Source: Alphaproteobacteria bacterium (GTDB lineage Bacteria > Pseudomonadota > Alphaproteobacteria > UBA3830). Taken from it: a stretch of 5,446 nucleotides of DNA. The stretch spans positions 1 to 5,446 of the forward strand of contig JAFQBQ010000073.1 of NCBI GenBank assembly GCA_017416635.1, read 5' to 3'. The position numbers and the translations under genes were made by a program. The notes under the pieces are model-generated. The model saw only the letters and a program-made list of their open reading frames with translations. It did not search any database and was not told the origin of the DNA. This document shows, one piece after another, positions 1-5,446 of the stretch (position 1 is the stretch's first letter; each line of letters opens with the position of its first letter).

Positions 1-360
1 AATCAATTTAATTTAATTGGTGGAGGCGATGTAAAATTATTAGTTCCTCTTATGCTTTTTGCAGAAAATAATTGGGAAATGTTTGTTATCGCCACGGCGG
101 TCAGTGGATGCGGAATTTCGTTGCTCTACGTTTGTTTTCCCGAATATATATTCGAGCTACGCAGCAAGCTAATTGAATTAATTCGCAAGTTTAAATCAAA
201 AAAAATAAAGGCATTAAGGATTGCTTTACTTTCGTCCTATAGGATTAAAGCTAAGTTAGTACGGCAGGATAATGTGTCCGTTCTCAAAAGAGAGATTCCA
301 TATGGGGTAGCACTAGCCTGCGGTAGTTTATATGTGGTTTTGGATATGATGTTTAGGTGA
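1..360 (+). CDS. cpaA: Prepilin peptidase CpaA/TadV, 3' part (5' end outside window)
   Basis: Type IV prepilin peptidase of the Tad system (peptidase family A24), an inner-membrane aspartic protease that cleaves the leader of Flp pilins and pseudopilins. The frame is open from base 1 and gives 119 residues before TGA. It begins NQFNLIGGGDVKLLVPLMLF; GGGD at bases 19-30 is the family's GxGD motif, whose Asp is one of the two catalytic aspartates. The other lies upstream, outside the window. The ATG at base 52 is therefore internal and not the true start. Hydrophobic segments follow the motif and recur at the C-terminus (PYGVALACGSLYVVL), separated by a Lys/Arg-rich stretch likely to be cytoplasmic. 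The protein ends in a double stop, TGATGA, four bases before cpaB. Adjacency to cpaB fits the usual cpa order. The family call is secure; the N-terminal half cannot be judged. Confidence 0.9.
   Translation, partial: NQFNLIGGGDVKLLVPLMLFAENNWEMFVIATAVSGCGISLLYVCFPEYIFELRSKLIELIRKFKSKKIKALRIALLSSYRIKAKLVRQDNVSVLKREIPYGVALACGSLYVVLDMMFR
354..359 (+). promoter_or_regulatory. Ribosome binding site of cpaB, inside the end of cpaA
   Basis: AGGTGA lies five bases before the cpaB ATG at 365 and matches the anti-Shine-Dalgarno consensus. It overlaps the last Arg codon and the TGA stop of cpaA, so ribosomes finishing cpaA would stop on top of it. This suggests translational coupling of the two genes and supports 365 as the cpaB start. 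Confidence 0.7.
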
Positions 361-364
361 TGAT

Positions 365-1711
365 ATGGGTAATAAAAAAGATGTTCTTCCTATAATTATG
401 GCGTCGGCCGTAGCTTTGGTAGTAACGGGAATAGTCAGATGGATATTACCTGGTGGGACTGTTATTAAACAGCAACCTTTGCAGAAAGAGCTATCGTTGC
501 CGAATATACCTCTGATGATAAAAGAAGAGAAAAAGAAAATCATGGACGTGCAGGTTTTGGTGACAAGCTCAGCGTTCAAAAAAGATGAAAAAATTGTCGT
601 TTCAAAACTAAGCTGGAAGCAGTGGCCAATCAGTTCGTTGATGCCATACTTCATCGCTCGAGATCTTCAAGGGACTCCGCTAAACAACGGTGCAGATTAT
701 GCCAATATTCAAAAGATGTGGGCTAAATCTGATATTCCGGAAGGCATTCCAATGATTATGAATATGGCAACTTCGGAAGATCCAGTTGAAAGAGAAAGAA
801 GAGCGAAGGCAAAGGAAGCTGCAGAGCGACAGAAGAATGAAAAGAAGAAGGTGAATCAGGAAAGGTTTATTCGACCTGGATATCGAGCTATAACGTTCCA
901 AGTCGATCAACGGTCTCCGACTTCATATACCATGCTTATGCCAGGCGATTACATTGACGTTATCATTAACGAAATGAATGGACAGAAAACAAAGACTCAT
1001 ACTTATCGGTGTTTGAAACTGATAGCTGTTGACGGAAGCACGAAACCGTTTAGCAAGGATGATCAGAGTATTTTCTCATTGGGAAGCAATAATCCAAAAA
1101 ATGTGACACTGGAGATCAAAGAGAAAAATGTAGACGTAATGATGAGGCAATCCAGAGATAGCGGTGTAATTCTATCATTAAGAAACCAGGATGAAAAAGA
1201 AGATCATCCAGGAGAAGAAGAAGGATCTGCGGAGGATACATTAGCGAAAAATTCGTTTATGCAAGGTATTCTGAATATGAATGAAGCATCATCTACTGCG
1301 ATTTTGGAGGAGGCCAGACAGCAGAAACAGCAAGATGATAAGTCGTTCGACCTGTTGATAAGAAATATGGATGCCGCGAGCAGATCTTCGACTGAGATTT
1401 TGGAAGAGTCTAAGACTCCACAAGGTCAAAGTCTGGATATGATGAAGACGATCGATATTTTCAGTAGGGTGAGCGATGTTGAAACCGACAGGATGTTTGA
1501 AAAATCGAGTAATCCAAAAGGAAAGTATGAAGTTGCCAGCGGCCGTATCATTGGAGCAGGTGCAGGTACTGATGGAGAGGATAAGAATATAGAGATAAAA
1601 ATACATCGTGCGTTGAAACCAACATCGATTCAGATTGATAAATACGGCAACATTATGCAGTCTTCGTCGAGTGGAGTTGATTCAACGGAAATGGGGTTTA
1701 GTAGTAATTAA
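365..1711 (+). CDS. cpaB: Flp pilus assembly protein CpaB/RcpC, enlarged
   Basis: CpaB/RcpC proteins are anchored in the inner membrane, face the periplasm and associate with the Tad secretin. The 448-residue product has a membrane anchor at about 7-29. A SAF-type segment follows at about 61-137 (VLVTSSAFKKDEKIVVSKL, then WKQWP). The second conserved block starts at GYRAITFQVD (172-181) and continues through PGDYIDVII (193-201), LKLIAVDGS (217-225) and NVTLEI...VILSLRN (247-274). These match the usual CpaB order. Two parts are unusual. A linker at 138-167 has 19 charged residues in 30. A polar insertion at about 275-408 carries three degenerate repeats of about 30 residues and precedes a short strand-like end, IEIKIHRALKPTSIQI (409-424). 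CpaB proteins are, from memory, usually nearer 250-320 residues. The protein ends Ser-rich (433-448). The start is set by AGGTGA upstream. Confidence 0.9.
   Translation: MGNKKDVLPIIMASAVALVVTGIVRWILPGGTVIKQQPLQKELSLPNIPLMIKEEKKKIMDVQVLVTSSAFKKDEKIVVSKLSWKQWPISSLMPYFIARDLQGTPLNNGADYANIQKMWAKSDIPEGIPMIMNMATSEDPVERERRAKAKEAAERQKNEKKKVNQERFIRPGYRAITFQVDQRSPTSYTMLMPGDYIDVIINEMNGQKTKTHTYRCLKLIAVDGSTKPFSKDDQSIFSLGSNNPKNVTLEIKEKNVDVMMRQSRDSGVILSLRNQDEKEDHPGEEEGSAEDTLAKNSFMQGILNMNEASSTAILEEARQQKQQDDKSFDLLIRNMDAASRSSTEILEESKTPQGQSLDMMKTIDIFSRVSDVETDRMFEKSSNPKGKYEVASGRIIGAGAGTDGEDKNIEIKIHRALKPTSIQIDKYGNIMQSSSSGVDSTEMGFSSN
1253..1525 (+). repeat. Three degenerate ~30-residue repeats within CpaB
   Basis: Residues 297-326, 327-355 and 356-387 of CpaB align as successive units. 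Unit starts are SFMQGILNMNEA, SFDLLIRNMDAAS and SLDMMKTIDIFS. Mid-unit cores are SSTAILEEA (309-317), SSTEILEES (341-349) and ETDRMFEKS (373-381). Units 2 and 3 end in TPQGQ and NPKGK. Each unit looks like an amphipathic helix pair joined by a polar link. At DNA level the similarity is largely gone except for short stretches such as ATTTTGGA(G/A)GAG, so the duplication is old. The alignment was made by eye; the third unit is the weakest. Confidence 0.6.
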
Positions 1712-1722
1712 GGAGAAGTAGT

Positions 1723-3183
1723 ATGAAGAAGAGTGTTGGAGCGTTGTTGATCGTTTTGACCCATTGGAGTGGGCTGATTGGTCAAGTGGTAGCAGAAGAA
1801 GCAGATAATTCTGTGCAAGTTGAGACTTCGAAATTCGTTGATCGTAAAACAGATGCCGCGAGCAAAAAAGCAGCGACTGAACGTGATCTGTATTTAGAGG
1901 TTAATTCAGCTCATTTCGTTTCATTTGGTGAAAAACTCAGTGACGGAGATATTTTTATTCCGAATCCTTCAATTGCAGATGTAGAGCTTATTAATGATCA
2001 TTCTTTGTATATTTCAGGAAAATCATGTGGAACAGCGCCTATAATTATTTACAATGCAGCTGGTAAGGCGATTTTTGATCGGTTGATAGTTGTAACTCCG
2101 CAAATTTCTGAAATACAGAAAACTGTGAAGCAAGTTTTCCCGGATTGCGCAGATGATATCAAAATCAGCTCGGCGAACGGCAATATAATTTTAACGGGAA
2201 AAGTTCCATCTCCGGAAACCGCTTCTGAAGTGAAAGATATTGTTGCAAAGTACGTTGATGCAGGAAAAATCGTAAACAGACTTTCAATAGAGACTGCGAC
2301 GCAAGTCATGCTAAAAGTCAAGGTTGCCGAGGTTACTCGGTCAGTATCAAAGAGTCTGGGAGTAAATTGGAGGTCTTTATCCGGAGGAAACGGTCTTAAT
2401 TCTGGATTGTTTGGTTTTATTTCCGGTCCAGATACTGCTTCTTTTCCTGAGTTTGCTACAGATTCGGATACTATGAGGACTAATTTGCTGGCAGGAGCTT
2501 TTGCTAAAGCTCCAAATGGAGGTAAGTGGCTCCTATCTAACGGGACAAACAATTTATCCGTTTTGATAGATGCATTGGCTAACGAAAAATTAGCGTATGT
2601 TTTGGCTGAACCAACCTTGGTTGCACTTTCCGGACAGTCAGCGACGTTTAAATCAGGAGGTGAGCAGCCTTATAAGTCAACTTCTGAAGGCAGTTCATCG
2701 TCTTCGACGACGACTCAGTTTAAAGAATGGGGTACAATGGTTGAATTTACTCCAGTGGTTCTATCTGAAAATAGAATTAATATAAAAGTAAAGGCAGAGA
2801 TAAGCTCGGTAGATAAATCTGAAGGAGGTTCGGAGCCGCCATTGCTGACTAAAAATGTTGAGACAGTAGTTGAAATGGGAAGCGGACAAAGTCTTGCTTT
2901 AGCTGGATTGATCCAAACCGATAGAGCGACGAGCACGACAAAAAATCCAATTCTTTCTCAAATTCCACTGTTGGGAGCGTTGTTTAGGAATTCGACGCCA
3001 TCTGTGACGGAGAAAGAAATGGTGATTATCGTCACACCTTACATAGTAAAGCCTTCATCAGGCAAGTTAAGGACGCCGGTTGACAGGATTCCTCGGTTGT
3101 TTTCGCCTTTGGACGCTGTCATAACTGGAAAGTTTTATAAGACAACTAAACTTCCACCAAATGCTGGATATTTGATGAAGTAG
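1723..3183 (+). CDS. cpaC: Outer-membrane secretin CpaC/RcpA
   Basis: Secretin that forms the outer-membrane channel for the Flp pilus. The 486-residue protein has a signal peptide (1-24, likely cleavage VVA|EE). The pilus-formation N-terminal domain spans about 57-126 (LYLEVNSAHFVSF to LIVVTP), and a BON-like domain spans about 128-190 (IILTGKVPSPETASEVKDIV). The secretin-type segment starts near 195 (VMLKVKVAEVTRSVSKSLGV). The core runs from about 278 to 445: VLAEPTLVALSGQSATFKSG (293-312), FKEWGTMVEFTPVVL (333-347), RINIKV, MGSGQSLALAGLIQ (385-398), IPLLGALF (414-421) and the terminal VIIVTPYIVKP (434-444). Length and domain order are ordinary for the family. A Ser/Thr run sits at 319-331 in the core. 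Cys102 and Cys141 could pair in the periplasm. AGGAG starts on the last base of the cpaB stop, seven bases before the ATG. Confidence 0.95.
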   Translation: MKKSVGALLIVLTHWSGLIGQVVAEEADNSVQVETSKFVDRKTDAASKKAATERDLYLEVNSAHFVSFGEKLSDGDIFIPNPSIADVELINDHSLYISGKSCGTAPIIIYNAAGKAIFDRLIVVTPQISEIQKTVKQVFPDCADDIKISSANGNIILTGKVPSPETASEVKDIVAKYVDAGKIVNRLSIETATQVMLKVKVAEVTRSVSKSLGVNWRSLSGGNGLNSGLFGFISGPDTASFPEFATDSDTMRTNLLAGAFAKAPNGGKWLLSNGTNNLSVLIDALANEKLAYVLAEPTLVALSGQSATFKSGGEQPYKSTSEGSSSSSTTTQFKEWGTMVEFTPVVLSENRINIKVKAEISSVDKSEGGSEPPLLTKNVETVVEMGSGQSLALAGLIQTDRATSTTKNPILSQIPLLGALFRNSTPSVTEKEMVIIVTPYIVKPSSGKLRTPVDRIPRLFSPLDAVITGKFYKTTKLPPNAGYLMK

Positions 3184-3198
3184 GACAGGAGGGTAGAA

Positions 3199-3885
3199 AT
3201 GATTCGTTCGATTAGTTCAATTTTAGCATGCGTATTGTTAATAGCATGTCAAGAGGAAAAGGAAAAAGAAGTACCAGTTTTCGTAGACGGAATGAATTTT
3301 GAAGTCTCAGAGAATAGTATGACTCATTTTTTTCAAACTGATACAAGTTTTAAATTGACAGAGGAAAGTGAGAAAAAGCTATCGGAGCTATTAACTTCAT
3401 CCAAAAGAGAAGGGATAGATAATATTGCGTTTATGTTGGTTTCAAATCAAGCAGTTCCAACTGATATTGAAGAAACGACCAAACTGAGTTTTATTAAGAT
3501 GGCGAAATCTCATGGTTTCTCTGCATCTAATATAATTAATTCGGGGACATGTGTTTATGACACGGCAGAACAAGGTTTGCGCGTTGATGTCTTGGATTAT
3601 GATGTCAAATTGCAGAATGGAGATTGGGATTATTCTATAGGAGACTGCGACCTGGATAAAGATCTTCCGAAAAAAGGAGCGGCGATGGCAAGTAACCTTG
3701 CACATATGATTGCAAACAAGCATGATTTGTATAAAGGGCGCAAATACGGCGGACCTCATCCAGACGTAGCGATTAAGCCAGTAACTGATTACATAAGAGG
3801 TTCCTCTAGTAGTTCTGGCTCTTCGTCTTTGGGTAGTTCATCCAGTAGCAGTTCGTCCAGTAGCAGTTCGTCTAGCAGCAAGTAA
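3199..3885 (+). CDS. cpaD: Tad pilus outer-membrane lipoprotein CpaD with polyserine tail
   Basis: CpaD-family lipoprotein, thought to assist or stabilise the CpaC secretin at the outer membrane. The N-terminus (MIRSISSILACVLLIACQEE) is a lipoprotein signal with lipobox L-I-A-C, giving lipidated Cys17. The family is recognised from the C-terminal block NLAHMIANKHDLYKGRKYGG (166-185), which matches the conserved CpaD stretch around 'NLA.M..dp.DL..GR..G', and from its place between cpaC and cpaE. The centre (about 27-160) is weakly conserved; DVLDYDVKLQNGDWDY (130-145) corresponds to the strand and D-W region of other CpaDs. Cys118 and Cys150 are the only cysteines in the mature protein besides Cys17 and do not sit where I recall the family's usual pair. 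From 201 the protein is almost pure serine (23 of 28 residues). AGGAGG at 3187-3192 lies six bases before the ATG. The length, 228 residues, is normal. Confidence 0.85.
   Translation: MIRSISSILACVLLIACQEEKEKEVPVFVDGMNFEVSENSMTHFFQTDTSFKLTEESEKKLSELLTSSKREGIDNIAFMLVSNQAVPTDIEETTKLSFIKMAKSHGFSASNIINSGTCVYDTAEQGLRVDVLDYDVKLQNGDWDYSIGDCDLDKDLPKKGAAMASNLAHMIANKHDLYKGRKYGGPHPDVAIKPVTDYIRGSSSSSGSSSLGSSSSSSSSSSSSSSSK
3802..3882 (+). repeat. Polyserine-coding tail of cpaD with a 15-base tandem repeat
   Basis: CpaD residues 202-228 read S5-G-S3-L-G-S15-K. Within it the 15-base unit TCCAGTAGCAGTTCG occurs twice without a mismatch (3841-3855, 3856-3870). A diverged partial copy, TCTAGCAGC, follows at 3871-3879. 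The unit equals five serine codons, so a gain or loss of a unit keeps the frame and the Lys-stop end. Both serine codon families (TCN and AGY) are mixed, which argues that serine itself is retained and not just one slipping codon. Confidence 0.85.
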
Positions 3886-3890
3886 GGAGG
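3885..3890 (+). promoter_or_regulatory. Ribosome binding site deciding the cpaE start
   Basis: A perfect AGGAGG, starting on the last base of the cpaD TAA stop, lies seven bases before the ATG at 3898. Another ATG at 3891 directly abuts it and is in a different frame, too close for initiation. The spacing therefore selects 3898 as the cpaE start. Confidence 0.75.
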
Positions 3891-3897
3891 ATGTGTT

Positions 3898-5145
3898 ATG
3901 GCAACAAAAGCGAAGACCGACTTACCTCATAACCTGATAGCATTCGTTACGGATCCTGTATCTGAACAGATAATTTGGAACGTCATTAAAGAAATGAACA
4001 TGGCTTATGCTGAAGCCAGACAAGGAGAAATTTCGGACATCATAGCTTTCGTTAAGGAAAACAGAAGTCCGAAAGTATTAATTGTTGATATTTCCAATTG
4101 TGAGTTGCCATTGGGGGATATTAGCAAAATCAGGGAATTTTCTCCGCCTAACATGGCTATTATAGTTATAGGAAATCGAAACGAAGTCGGCTTGTTCAGA
4201 GATTTGAAAACTATGGGAATTGTCGATTATATCGTTAAGCCGCTTAACAATGTTTTATTAAGAAGAGCGATAGAAGTTGCAAATTCCGGTGAAGAAATGG
4301 ATCACGTGGAGAAAACGGGTAAGCTTGTACACATCGTAAGCACCGTTGGAGGAGCTGGATCGACAACTGTCGCAGTCAACGTCGGATGGATCCTTGCAAA
4401 CAATCGATTCAAAAGAACTTTGGTTATGGATTTGGATTTCCTTTATGGAACTGCAAATTTATTGTTGGATGTAAAAGCCGAAAATGCTTACTTGGATATT
4501 TTGGAATCTCCGGATAAGATCGATGACTACTTCACAGAAACAATTACAAGAAAAGTTTCTCAACGTTTGTATTACTTAGGTGGTTTGTGCGACCTCGTTC
4601 GAGGAATTCAGGTGGATGAAGCGGCTTTCAACGCGTTGGTTGTCTTGCTAAAAAAGCAATTCAACTATGTTTTGGTTGACGCACAAAGAAATATAGACGT
4701 AATCAACAAAACTTCGATGCAGCACGCGGATAGTTTTATTTTGATGGTCGAAATGAGCATGGCATCGGTCCAAAACACTGCAAGAATGTTGGAATATTTA
4801 TCTGTCGAACATCCGGGTAAGAAGGTTCTTATTATCGCCAACAAAAATGGGCTGTCTAGCAATGGAGCGATAACAAAAGAAGCTTTTGAAAGCGTGATTG
4901 GCAGAAAAATTGACTATTCCATGTTGTTGGATGAAACGTTGACTTTGGCTTCTGCAAACATTGGGCAACCAGTTGCTGCTTCGGATGGTCCGTTAAGTCA
5001 GATTTTAGATGAAATTACCGACGATGTCCTCGGTAAGAACGAGAACCAAGAAATCGCGAAGTCAATTGCTGAAAAGGAAGGCATGAACTTTGATCGAATT
5101 AAAGACGAAGTTTTGGCCTTTATCGGGAAGATTATGAAGAAGTAA
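3898..5145 (+). CDS. cpaE: CpaE/TadZ: receiver-like domain plus ParA/MinD-like ATPase domain
   Basis: CpaE/TadZ proteins localise the Tad machine, often to a pole, and belong to the ParA/MinD superfamily. Residues about 12-128 form an atypical receiver-like domain. Asp64 (VLIVDIS) is at the phosphoacceptor position, Lys114 (YIVKPLNN) is the conserved KP lysine, and Asp19 may be the acidic residue after strand 1. Gly92 replaces the usual Thr/Ser. The ATPase-like domain spans about 142-375. Its P-loop reads STVGGAGSTTVAVNVGW (148-164) in place of the KGGxGKTT type, so both signature lysines are absent (Val150 and Ser155). Downstream elements are kept: LVMDLDFLYGTANLLLD (175-191, Asp178 and Asp180), YVLVDAQRN (257-265, Walker B Asp261) and IIANKNG (312-318). 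The last 40 residues are charged and probably helical. Length (415) is normal for the alphaproteobacterial form. ATP binding may be weak or lost. Confidence 0.9.
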   Translation: MATKAKTDLPHNLIAFVTDPVSEQIIWNVIKEMNMAYAEARQGEISDIIAFVKENRSPKVLIVDISNCELPLGDISKIREFSPPNMAIIVIGNRNEVGLFRDLKTMGIVDYIVKPLNNVLLRRAIEVANSGEEMDHVEKTGKLVHIVSTVGGAGSTTVAVNVGWILANNRFKRTLVMDLDFLYGTANLLLDVKAENAYLDILESPDKIDDYFTETITRKVSQRLYYLGGLCDLVRGIQVDEAAFNALVVLLKKQFNYVLVDAQRNIDVINKTSMQHADSFILMVEMSMASVQNTARMLEYLSVEHPGKKVLIIANKNGLSSNGAITKEAFESVIGRKIDYSMLLDETLTLASANIGQPVAASDGPLSQILDEITDDVLGKNENQEIAKSIAEKEGMNFDRIKDEVLAFIGKIMKK

Positions 5146-5150
5146 GGGAG
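5146..5150 (+). promoter_or_regulatory. Ribosome binding site of cpaF
   Basis: GGGAG follows immediately after the cpaE TAA stop and is eight bases before the ATG at 5159. It is weaker than the AGGAGG sites ahead of cpaD and cpaE but well placed. It supports 5159 as the start of the gene that runs off the right edge. Confidence 0.6.
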
Positions 5151-5158
5151 AGTCTTAA

Positions 5159-5446
5159 ATGGCAGATGAAGCGAATGGCGCAGCAGCAGAAGAATCGCCT
5201 TTATTAACGGTATTCCGAAAAGAAGCTCATGATACCATGTTGAGCCGAATCAACTTGGCGTCTGCATTCAAATTAAGCCCGGCTGAGTTAAAAGCTGAAA
5301 TCGAGAACTTCGTTTTTGACTTCGCTCAGGAGCGTCGTGCTCAGATTACTAAAAGAGAGCAAGTCGGTATAGCTCGAGAACTCGTCGACGACATGATCGG
5401 TTTGGGGCCGTTGGAACTCCTTCTGGATGACGATGCAATATCTGAT
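5159..5446 (+). CDS. cpaF: Tad secretion ATPase CpaF/TadA, N-terminal part (3' end outside window)
   Basis: CpaF/TadA is the cytoplasmic hexameric VirB11/PilT-type ATPase that drives Flp pilus assembly. Only 96 residues are present, open to the window edge, beginning MADEANGAAAEESPLLTVFR. The recognisable parts are a helical N-terminal region with VFDFAQERRAQITKREQ (52-68), then LVDDMIGLGPLELLLDDDAI (75-94). The latter matches the 'GLGPLEPLL.D..I.DI.VNG' block that opens the N-terminal domain in this family. The Walker A and B, Asp box and His box all lie beyond the window, so catalytic competence cannot be judged. Position directly after cpaE, 13 bases from its stop, is the usual one. The short Ala/Glu-rich lead (1-14) is poorly conserved in the family, so the start rests on the ribosome binding site and ATG. 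Confidence 0.9.
   Translation, partial: MADEANGAAAEESPLLTVFRKEAHDTMLSRINLASAFKLSPAELKAEIENFVFDFAQERRAQITKREQVGIARELVDDMIGLGPLELLLDDDAISD

Noticed and set aside
52..360. A separate 102-residue protein starting at ATG 52
   Set aside because: The same frame is open back to base 1 and encodes the GGGDVKLL prepilin peptidase motif just upstream, so the ATG is an internal methionine of cpaA.
358..363. TGA read as tryptophan, which would fuse cpaA to what follows
   Set aside because: TGG encodes the expected tryptophans in all proteins, TGATGA is a double stop at the natural end of cpaA, and cpaB begins in another frame with its own ribosome binding site.
1370..1864. A 13-base match, GATGCCGCGAGCA, at 1370-1382 and 1852-1864
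   Set aside because: Both copies read D-A-A-S in frame in cpaB and cpaC, but the flanks do not continue the match beyond scattered similarity. It is most likely chance plus shared codon preference.
2049..2552. Open frame of 167 codons on the - strand
   Set aside because: It lies wholly inside cpaC, antisense to the conserved BON and secretin regions, with no recognisable domain and no ribosome binding site that I could see. It is a shadow of the real gene, like the shorter - strand frames under cpaB, cpaD and cpaE.
2597..2785. Short + strand open frame inside cpaC
   Set aside because: It overlaps the most conserved part of the secretin core in another frame and has no family resemblance.
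3886..3897. Possible promoter or terminator between genes of the operon
   Set aside because: All gaps between genes are 4 to 15 bases and filled by ribosome binding sites. No hairpin followed by a T-run or -35/-10 pair stands out, so one transcript is the simplest reading.

Overview
The window holds an uninterrupted stretch of a Tad/Flp (type IVc) pilus assembly and secretion operon. All genes are on the + strand, in the order cpaA (tadV, 3' part), cpaB (rcpC), cpaC (rcpA), cpaD, cpaE (tadZ), cpaF (tadA, 5' part). Both ends of the window cut through a gene. The gaps between genes are only 4 to 15 bases, and a Shine-Dalgarno sequence lies in or against each upstream stop codon. I see no promoter, terminator, RNA gene, insertion sequence or CRISPR array.

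The organism is most likely an alphaproteobacterium with an AT-rich genome (roughly 40% G+C by eye). This rests on the cpaA-B-C-D-E-F order and on a CpaD-type lipoprotein, which is typical of alphaproteobacterial cpa loci. A finer placement cannot be made from sequence alone. Tryptophan is read from TGG and TGA acts as a stop, so the ordinary bacterial code fits.

Layout: 1-360 is the C-terminal part of the prepilin peptidase, with the GxGD active-site motif at the left edge. 365-1711 is CpaB, an inner-membrane-anchored periplasmic protein carrying a long, repeat-bearing insertion near its C-terminus. 1723-3183 is the outer-membrane secretin CpaC. 3199-3885 is the lipoprotein CpaD, which ends in an almost pure serine tail. 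3898-5145 is CpaE, a receiver-like domain joined to a ParA/MinD-like domain whose P-loop lacks both lysines. 5159-5446 is the start of the CpaF secretion ATPase.

How the parts should work together, from knowledge of the Tad family: CpaA processes the Flp prepilins. CpaF powers pilus extrusion through an inner-membrane platform expected downstream. CpaE positions the machine. CpaC forms the outer-membrane channel, assisted by CpaD and CpaB. The pilin genes and the platform genes (tadB/tadC) are not in this window.

I find no wholly new system. What is unusual are additions to a known machine: three degenerate ~30-residue repeats in CpaB, a 15-base in-frame repeat encoding polyserine at the end of CpaD, a Ser/Thr-rich loop in the secretin, and a lysine-less P-loop in CpaE.
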